A DNA stretch of 64,000 bases, from the NCBI GenBank assembly GCA_036346395.1, contig CM070599.1, forward strand, positions 10,345,232 to 10,409,231, in the 5' to 3' direction. This document shows positions 55,695-64,000 of the stretch, one piece after another (the stretch's first letter is position 1; the number at the start of each line of letters is the position of its first letter). The stretch comes from Hsuehochloa calcarea (Eukaryota > Streptophyta > Magnoliopsida > Poales > Poaceae). Both the position numbers and the translations under genes were made by a program. The notes under the pieces are model-generated. The model saw only the letters and a program-made list of their open reading frames with translations. It had not been told where the DNA came from and did not search any database.

Positions 55695-58600
55695 GAGGCT
55701 TAGTGAAGATATCTCGCCAACCGGTGCTCACTCTCCACAAACCGGAGCACAATGTCACCCTTCTCTACATGGTCTCTAAGAAAGTGATATCCGATATCAA
55801 TATGCTTGGTCCGAGAATGTTGCACTGGGTTCTTGGCAATGCAAATCGCAGACGTGTTATCACGTAAGAGTGGAACGCAATGATAGATAGCCCGAAATCC
55901 GCAGGTCGAGACCATCCAAAGCACTTGACTACAAAGAACTAGTCGCACAGAACGACTCGGCCTCTGCAGCGGATCTGCGAACACCGGATTGCTTCCTCGA
56001 CCACCGTGAGACGAGAGAAGTGCCAATGAATTGACAAGTGCCGAAGTGCTCTTCCTATCTATCCTACACCAAAGAAAGTCCGTGACGGAGAAGGCTCTAA
56101 GAGATAGACAAGAAGAGGAAGAGTACCGATGCCATAGTCAATGGTAGCTCAAGGTACCGAAGATGCGCTTCACCGCCGACGGTGAGATACGCGAGGAGAA
56201 GCTCAAACCGAGCACAAAGACACACGTAAAAGTGTATGTCCGGTCTCGAGGTCGTGAGGTACAGAGAGAGCCTATCATGCTCCTAAAATCCTTTTGGTCA
56301 ATGTGTTCACCGTCTTCATCCGGATCCAGAGTTGTAGATGCCATTGGAGTTGATATCGCTTTCCATCATTCATGTCAAACGCTCAGAGGTCTCGAGTGTA
56401 TTTGCCTTGATGAAGAAAGGTACCCTCCCGAGTCTGTTTGATTTGGAAGCCAAGGAAGAAACTCAACTCGCCCATCATGCTCATTTCAAACTCCGAGCTC
56501 ATGACATCGGAAAACTGGGAAACGAGAGCATGCGAGGAGCCGCCAAAGATAATGTCATCCACATAGATCTGGACTAGCAGAAGATCAGTGTCAAGACGGC
56601 GAATGAACAAGGTCTTGTCAATTTTACCCATCTCAAAACCATGGCTCAGCAGATAGGACTTAAGCCTTTCATACCAAGCTCTGGGAGCCTGCTTGAGTCC
56701 ATACAAAGCTTTGGAAAGCTGTAGACATGGTTAGGGTATCTGGGGTTCTCAAACCAGAGGTCAGTCTCACATAGACTTCTTCCTCAATAAGGCCATTGAG
56801 GAAGGCACTCTTGACATCCATCTGGTAAAGCTTGAAACCCTTAGAAGCTGCAAAGGCAAGCAGGATTCTAATGGCTTCAAGTCTAGCTACAGGGGCAAAG
56901 GTCTCTTCGAAATCTAGACCCTCAACTTGAGAGTACCCCTGAGCTACCAGCCTAGCCTTGTTTCGAATGACTAACCCATCTTCACTTTGCTTGTTCTTGA
57001 ACACCCATTTGGTCCCAATGATATTGTGACCTTGAGGGGCTCAACAAGGGACCGCACCTTGTTCCTTTCAAAGTTTTCCAATTCCTCGTGCATGGCGTTA
57101 GTCCATGACTCATCGTAAAGAGCATGACAAACGCCTTTGGGCTCAAACGAGGCAACAAAGGCGTAATGGAGATGTATAGAGACATGCCGCTTTTGAACGA
57201 GTGACTCGCCAAAGAGATCTCCAATTATCCGCTCAAGGATGATCCTTTGAATGTGTCTTGGAGGTCCAGAGGAGATGAAGAAGTGGCCTCTACCTCATTA
57301 GCGCATTTGAGATAGGGACAGAGCCACTAGCTTCGTAAGCTGTAGGTAAGGGCCGATCTCCTCGAGGTGCGGTGGAAGAGGGCACCTCAAGAGGAAGAGA
57401 AGGAACTGGATCTGTAAACAACCCTCATCTCCATCCTCCTCATCGCCCACAAAGATGGACTCAGATCGCTCTAAGGAACCCGAGATATCGTGTCTAGTCC
57501 TCGGATCGCCTCATCAAGGTCACCTCACTGTGTTTCTAACAATTTACTAGATTCGCAGCCTGCACTCTATAGGCACGAGAAGAAGTCGAGTAACCCGTAA
57601 AGATCCCATCACAAGATCGTGACTCAACTTATCTAGGTTCCTGCACTTGTAATAAAACACTTGCAACCAAACACACGAAAATGCGAGACTGGGTTTTCGC
57701 CATATCTCAACTCATAAGAAGTGCGATGCAAGAGTGCCCAAGAAAACTCATAGAAACATGACAAGCAAGAGTAATTCCTCACCCAAAACTTCCTAGGTGT
57801 AGAGTACTCATCAAGCATCGCCCGCCATCTCGACTAAGGTACGGTTCTTCCTCTCCACAACGCCATTTTGTTGGGGACGATGGAGACGAGAACGGTGCTC
57901 TACACTGCCTCACCACAAAACTCTCAAAGTAGGAATTTTGAACTCGGTGCCATTATCGGCGAATTGCTCGTAATGCACCGGGAGCTCAACAGAAAGCCTA
58001 CTAAAAAGACCACGAAAAAGAGTAAACGCCTCATCCTTCGAGGCTAAGAAAACACCCAAGAATACCTCGAGAAGTCATCGACCACGACAAGTACGCACTC
58101 ACTTCCCTCCCATCGATCGCACTCTAGCCGGTCCCATCAGGTCCATATGGAGCGCTTGACCAGTGCATCCGTCATAGTCATCAGAATCGGAGGATGTGAA
58201 GAAGAACCATTTTGCCGTGCGGCAAGGAGCACAAACAAGATCCTTGACAATTTTGAGTTTCGCAAACCACGAATGAGATCGTGGCGCTAACTCGGTCGAT
58301 GATCAAATCCTATATGACCAAGTCTCCTATGCCGTAAAGTCAAATCACGGGATTGAAGCAATTAAACATCGGAGAGGATCACCGGAAGATCCGAAAAATC
58401 AAAGACGAAAGATCCTCCCATATCGAAATCCGCAAACTAGACTACCCAAGAATCAAGAATTTTGCAATTGTTTTTCTTAAAGCTCACCTCAAACCGTCAT
58501 CAGAAGTCGAGAGATCAAAGCGATTATATCGCAGCTTACTTACTAAGGCAACATCTTTTAAAATAAAAGAATCATTAATGCTCACAAGATTTTAGCGATG

Positions 58601-58812
58601 ACGCGCCAAATGAAGCATCTCCAAGGTGATCGCCTCATCACCGGAGCGGGCTAGGGAAGAAAACCAACGAGACTCACCAAATATATGACGTGAACAACCG
58701 AGTCTACAATCCGCACCTTTCCTTCCCGGCCGGCGACCTCGAGTCAAACAGAGTAAAGTCTCAAGATCGGGTGAATCACAGAGATTTTGGCACCCAATAC
58801 CGAGTAACACGT
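55695..58812 (-). pseudogene. pol of element C: protease to RNase H, many frame breaks
   Basis: From right to left on the minus strand: protease GCSRH region (about 58750), integrase pieces (57633-58320, including MLDEYSTPRKFW and YELRYG), RT (56383-57224: DVKSAFLNG, YGLKQAPRAWYERL, YVDDIIFGG) and RNase H with C-terminal HSRTKHIDIGYHF (55700-56344). Frames change at least near 57800, 57000, 56745, 56360 and 56050. Several breaks are single missing bases within otherwise conserved sequence. Confidence 0.82.
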
Positions 58813-61570
58813 GCTAATGATGAAGTAGTCAAGCAAGACCGACCTCTATCTACCCTACGCCTCGCCACTCAACAAGTCAAAGATCTCACTATTCTTTGGA
58901 TCCGATCGCTATGGAAGAGCGAGTCGAAGTGCCGAGAATATGTCGATCTCGCCATGTAGCTATCTCGAAAGGAAAACGAGATCTACCTCGTGACGGCGGG
59001 TTACGACCAAAGGAGCATGAGGACGAAACTCGTAAAACTCGGAAAAACCAAGTCCTCGATGTCGCCCAAAATCATCGATGGAACAAACCTAGACCTCGTG
59101 TTGGTCTTAGGTACACTCAAGATCCGGGGGTCGACCGAATGTGCCTAAGAGACTCAACATGGTCTCTACGCACGATCTTGGCACGCTCAAGCAATGATCA
59201 ACTAAATGTCCATCTTTCCGATGAAGGTGCAATGATACTTCGCCTTACGAGGGGTCAAGTCGCGGTGGAATCACCTTGTCGTCGTAAATCCTTTGAACAA
59301 AACCCCCGACTTAAAATTGACTTTCTCATCCCCGGCTTAGTTTTGATCACACCGTGCTATGGTTTTGAGCACGACATGTGGATGCTTCCTCATATCCTCC
59401 CGGATATCATATCCTAGACCTCGATTAAATCTGCAAATTTTAGATTTGTCTAGAATGAGATTGAGCTTCTTCTTGCCTCCTACAAACCTCTCGAGAGTGT
59501 TCATAAGATACCGACACTCCGAAAGAGAGAGGTGCAAGAAGAGCAGGGGAAGAAGGACAGCAGAAGGTAAGGGAGCGTAAGACTAACCAACAACAGAGGA
59601 AAGATTTGCTTGTGCACGCACTGGTAGACTTTGGGGGCAGTCCTCATTGCTAGCAGATTGGTTCACGTTACTAGGCGCCTCTACCAAACCCTTAGACTTC
59701 TTCCCAAAGACACACAATACAAGCAGATGATTGTGTCTCTAGAAGGTCCTTAGTTAGCTTCACACATTTTTCATCCAATGCAACCAAATCACATTTTAGT
59801 TTATTACAGTGATTGCAAGGTGAGCTAACAAGATCCTTAGAAGCATACTGAGCCAATTTGTTACTGTGATCAATCATTTCTTGAAACCGCTAGATACTGA
59901 TTCTAGTTCAGCAGATTAACTTAGGCGCTTTAAACAAGAAACAATAGGCTCTAGTAGCGCAGACTTGAATTCAAGAATTTTGTGATCTCGCCTGCTTTAG
60001 GTTCATCTTGAGATTATTACAATTTTCACAAGTTTCAGGCAGATCAAGTAACATGGTATAAAGACCTCTAAACGAATTGTCCTTAACCTCACATGAGGTG
60101 CAAGCAGTAGCCTCAATAGTAGTGGATGAAGAAGGTGCTACCCTACTCATCTCTAATTCAAAGAAGAAGGCTAATGTTCTCTACCTTAATCATGTCAAGT
60201 TCAGAGGACACACTATCATGCAAGGTCCTTAGTTTTTCCATGTCATCAAGCAAAGCACGCAAGTGTCACAATCATCACGGAGGGAGCGGATGTAAGTAAA
60301 GTAAGCTCCGTGATAGTCTAGCTACTTCCTTCTCCAACACGTAACACTTAGCCCTAGACTTAGCATGAAATCTACCTAGCTTAAGAAAGGCATCATTAAG
60401 TCGGGTCGTAAGTGGGACTAACCTCGTCGGAGTCGGAGTACACCATTGTCGCTCGATTCGCCCCGAGGGCCATGAAGCACATGCCGAGAAGTTGCCAGTC
60501 GCCCTTGGGATCATGATCGCCCTTCCCATCATCGTCACTCCACCCCTCCACCTCGCCGGTGTCCGGTTAAATCGAGGCGGTGAGGACGCGATGGAATGCC
60601 TTCTTTGCCTTCCCAAAGTTGCGAACTTCTTCTTGCCTTGATCAGTCTTGAGGGCTTCGTGTTGCGGTTCTTGTCGATGTAGTCGTTCTTGCTTGGACCG
60701 CCATAGTCACCTTTGCCCTTCCCAAGCTTGGGACGGTTTGCTCGGATGTGGTTGGGGCCACCACACTCGAAACAAATCACAGACCTCCTCTTTACCATCC
60801 CTCCTCCTCTTGTAAGCATGAGAAAACTTCCGAGCTAGGAGGGCTAGCTGCTCATCCTCAAGCCGCCTAAGCGATCATCGCTATGTCACAGAGCAGCTAG
60901 GAGAACCCGCAGACGACTCGTAAGAAGATCCAGAGGTGGGATCGGTGACTAAGGCCATCGATCGTGACTTCGACCTTCGAGACAATGTCAATCTCGTGAG
61001 TCTTGAGACGCGAGTAAAGCGATCAAGAGTCGTGGTCGAGAGGTCCGTGCTATCCTTGATGGTAGTCACTTTCATCTCCCAAACACGAAGATCGAGTGCA
61101 GAAAGCATCCGTCGGCGCTATCCGAGTCGGGTATGTAAGACCGACCGCCGGAGGTTGCTCAAAATCTTATGAAAACGCGAAAAGCACTCGCCAAGAGATT
61201 CACCAAAGAAGCATCTCAAATTTACTATATTCTCGCTTGAACTGGTCTTGTCGAACAGTCTTAATCGAGTGGTGCCTCATGGTATGCATCGAGGGTCACC
61301 CGGATGTCATAAGCAGAAATCAAATGAGAAATACGATCAAACTCACTTCTGCTCAAACCCCGAATGATAATGTTCCTTGCCTTAGCATTTGCCTCAACAT
61401 CACCATATTTCCCACATTGATGTTCTCATCGGCAGAACAAAGAAACGACCTTCACCTTTCTCCGATGGCATACCCCGAGCTTGATATACGTTTCCATTCG
61501 GCTCTTCCGGAAGGGTAATCCGCACCATCAAAGACCGGAGGCTTGGTGGAATACTTGTCCGCTGTTATGG
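58813..61570 (-). pseudogene. gag of element C, heavily broken
   Basis: The minus-strand start near 61565 reads DKYSTKPPVFDG after a codon ATA where ATG is expected. The zinc knuckle is at about 60740-60785 (CFECGGPNHIRAN), but the last Cys is Arg, so it should not bind zinc as it stands. The coiled-coil extension with CxxC pairs (PCNHC, ACIVC) is at 59692-59877, and GKKKLNLILDKSK at 59337-59537 matches the corresponding phrase in gag of B. Confidence 0.75.
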
Positions 61571-61607
61571 CTCAAGACCGTTAAGATCTATAAAGAAGAG
61601 CTAACCG

Positions 61608-61619
61608 GCTCTGATACCA
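61608..61619 (-). promoter_or_regulatory. Primer-binding site of element C
   Basis: GCTCTGATACCA on the plus strand is TGGTATCAGAGC on the minus strand, two bases from the LTR edge. Confidence 0.9.
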
Positions 61620-61621
61620 AT

Positions 61622-63240
61622 TGAAGGACCGAAATGGCAACAGAGGGGGGGGGTGAATGGTGCTTTCAAAATTAGGAGCTCCTCTTTGCTGTAATTAAAT
61701 AAGACCTACAAAGTCCTCTGGATATCTCAAGAAGAGTGAAGCAAAATCAGAGAACGAAATGTAAATTTCAGATCGCTCAGAAATCGGAAGTTCGATTCTA
61801 CCCGGCATAGTTCCGCACCGAAGTTCCGGTTCATCTGGAAGTTCCGCTGCGAGAGTTCCACTGTGGTCAATCGGAAGTTCCGATTGTCCTGGACGAAGAA
61901 TAGTGCGCTCGGGTTTTTCCTAAAAATCCAAAATCCTAAATCTTGAATGCTCTTTTCAGGTCAAGTTTCACAGGACATCATCCTAAACAACATCTTGACC
62001 TCATGGAGAAGAATCGCAAACAAAGATTTAAAGATCAAGCCAACAAACGGATTTCTTGAAGAAGGGGCAAGAAAGACCAAAACTCACAATAAGAGAGATT
62101 CTCAGATTCTTAGCTCATGAAACTTTGAGGATGCATTAGTAATAGCAAAACAACTCTAGATATCAAGTTTCATGCTGTTTCATAAGACGAATCAAAAGAT
62201 ACATCAAAACCCTAAACATTCAACATGAACAGAAAGAGAATAGAAAGGCATAAGGTGTAATCAAAACCTCCGAGATTCATTAATAGAAATCAAAAGATTT
62301 CAAAGGAAATACAGAGGAATGATTACAAGATTTTCGATTCATTCTCTCTCAACTCAACAAACTCTCAAAAAGCAAAACAAAACCTTTGCTAGAGCTAACC
62401 CTAATTTTCTCTCCAAAACTCTAACCCTAACTCCGTGGTTCTCCCTATTTATAGCCTTGGCTAATGGGCCTCCAACCCATTAAGCCCGCTACACCGAACG
62501 GAACCGCCTCCACTTTTGCCGCTTATGCGAAAAGACCCTTTCGCGCCTTGCGCACCTTCCGAAGCCTCCAGACACCTTGTTGTGCACGACTGCAACCGCT
62601 TCAAGATTCACGCCGTCTTCGACACATCCCGACCGTTCGACCTCAACGCCTCCTGCGCCTAGTCCGTCCACGTGTCTCGCCACGACTCCATCTTGATGCC
62701 CCGCAACAACACAGCACAAAAACACATCACATAGCATTGCACTATATCATAGCATCAATATTTGTATAAGACTCAAACTCATACAAAATCAAAATCATAA
62801 GTTTTCCTTCTCTCGACGGTTCGACACAATCGAAGTTCGCGATTTACCACAATGAAGTTCCGATTTCCGAACATCCGCGACTTGTCAGATTATCGGAAGT
62901 TCGCGCTTACCATGCGGAACTTCCGATCTTCTAACATCCGATTTCCCATAAATTCAATTCCGATTTTCGACTCTCTCGCTCGGACATAGCGGTACTTCGC
63001 GACACCGGTGCGGAAGTTCCGCACTTTAGCTCAACGTAACTCAAAACCCAGTTAAATGAAGTTCCGATTTTTAACACGGTAGTTCCGATTTATCGAACTT
63101 CCGCTTCCATACATCAGCGGTAGTTCCGATTTCCCGATTCAAAGATGTAAATAGTCCAAACCGAAACCTCAACTCTCAATCTAATCAACACACTTGTCAA
63201 ATACTCATCACTCAGAGTGGAGGACCTCTCACATGGTCTC
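61622..63240 (-). repeat. 5' LTR of element C (right copy)
   Basis: Plus-strand start TGAAGGACC matches the left copy; it stops at GGTCTC without the terminal TCA. TATTTATA at 62446-62453 is the TATA box complement. Palindrome clusters lie at 61780-61880 and 62820-63130. It is near identical to the left LTR in the middle but differs by many 1-3-base indels and substitutions in the palindrome regions. Confidence 0.9.
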
Positions 63241-64000
63241 GTGGAGATTTTCTAAAATTCTTCATGATCTCATTATTTGTTGATCTTGTATTTTCTGAAG
63301 TCGAAAATGCACGCCACTTTTGGGTGCTTTGGATGTGAAGGTCTGGGGATGAAGATAATCGCCATCAATGACAACATTTGTCATGAGTGAGCTTACCATG
63401 GATAAGCTTTACTCGAGGTTGAAGACGCATGAGATTGATTTTATCTCGCCTCCTCACCACGTGAGCCGATGGCTTTAGTGGTTGACAACTCTAAGGGTAG
63501 ATATGCCGATTCTTTTAATGTTAGCTCATCTCGATTTTCTTTGTCCGCTTTGCATTCTTTGAGCGATGAGCAACTTGAGAGACTACCCGAGGATGACTTA
63601 GCCTCCTATCCACAAAATTCACGAGCCTACAATAATGTGAGGAGTAGGAGGAGAGGTGGACCTATCACATGCTTTGAATGTGGTGAGCCAAACCACATTC
63701 GCTCTAGATGCCCCAAGTCAAGGGCAAGGAGGAGAAGGAGTCACAAAGGCATCCTCAAGCGAGGACGCTAAGTCCAAGAAGACAAACTATCGCAAGTTTG
63801 TCACCGAGTCCTTGAAGCTCTAGAGGATGTGAGCATGGAAGATGTGGACTTGAGTCGGAGGACGACAAGAGTGACTCCGTGGCAAGAAGAAGGTACGTGA
63901 TTTCATCGGCATGTGCTTTATGGCTAAGAACGACCACGACAAAGAACTTCTCCAACAAATGAGGATCCTTTTAGTGATCCCGATGAGGTATGCCCTTCAC
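63241..64000 (+). pseudogene. gag of element D, continuation
   Basis: After element C, gag resumes with frame breaks until an open stretch at 63469-63771. This ends in a perfect CCHC knuckle, CFECGEPNHIRSRC (about 63670-63711), in the same context as in element B (NVR...RRGGP before it). Later codons (VTESLKLL-like and DFIGMCFMA) are again out of frame. The remainder lies beyond the window. Confidence 0.75.

Larger units (their letters stand above)
52251..63240 (-). mobile_element. Element C: complete minus-strand copia retrotransposon inside gag of D
   Basis: LTRs at 52251-53865 and 61622-63240; primer-binding site complement at 61608-61619; polypurine tract complement at 53868-53876. From right to left come gag, protease, integrase, RT and RNase H, the copia order on the minus strand. 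Gag extension, long spacer (53878-55690) and duplicate polypurine tract (54063-54073) resemble element B, so it is Sirevirus-like too. Left flank GGGGA and right flank GTGGA are a possible 4-of-5 target duplication. The right LTR lacks its last bases. Confidence 0.88.
49931..64000 (+). mobile_element. Element D: copia retrotransposon, split by element C, runs off window
   Basis: 5' LTR (49931-51816), Met primer-binding site, and the first part of gag (51873-52250) lie left of element C. Gag resumes at 63241 and reaches the zinc knuckle before the window ends. Its LTR start is homologous to that of element B, so B and D are sister families. Coding parts are heavily broken. Confidence 0.8.

Overview
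The window looks like a grass (Poaceae) nuclear chromosome segment. It has intron-containing plant genes with GT-AG splice sites, Stowaway-type MITEs, a plant-type hAT element, and many LTR retrotransposons whose primer-binding site, TGGTATCAGAGC, matches initiator Met-tRNA. The species cannot be named from the sequence. Only two host genes can be supported: a secreted thioredoxin-fold (DsbA-like) protein at 8593-13687 (+) and a methyl-CpG-binding-domain protein at 44760-48886 (+). Nearly everything else is mobile DNA or its debris. I saw no CRISPR array, tRNA gene, rRNA gene or bacterial operon.

Layout. 865-4870: hAT element with degenerate terminal inverted repeats, an 8-bp target duplication and a frameshifted minus-strand transposase. 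4.9-8.5 kb: MITEs and AT-rich debris. 8.5-13.7 kb: thioredoxin-like gene in four exons. Its 3.5-kb first intron carries a tandem duplication of about 0.89 kb, and two copies of one Stowaway family flank the gene in opposite orientation. 14-17.2 kb: unassigned, with a degenerate TAATTAGTCA-type array at the end. 17.4-19.35 kb: minus-strand retrotransposon remnant that appears chimeric. 19350-30216: Sirevirus-like Ty1/copia element B (+), 3' LTR truncated. 30.2-43.5 kb: nested long-LTR fragments, including a clean solo LTR (35234-37456, TSD GTTAT). 43.6-44.5 kb: tandem repeats. 44.8-48.9 kb: MBD gene, with DNA-transposon insertions in introns 3 and 4. 49931-64000: copia element D (+), whose gag is split by a complete minus-strand copia element C (52251-63240).

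The transposons are mostly dead. B gag has one in-frame TGA and B pol has several frame breaks. C and D are broken many times. Yet the two LTRs of C are identical over a 329-bp block, so either C moved recently using proteins supplied in trans or the base-level consensus here is poor.

The most interesting non-gene structure is in the LTRs. (1) The copia LTRs carry two clusters of a short palindrome. Its core is CGGTCCGACCG in B and D but CGGAAGTTCCG in C. (2) Three unrelated-looking long LTRs share a TGAGT/ACTCA palindrome followed by exactly 22 pyrimidine-rich bases and AGGTGA. (3) The B gag coiled coil has four CxxC modules and a second CCHC knuckle. I found no convincing new host defence or metabolic system.
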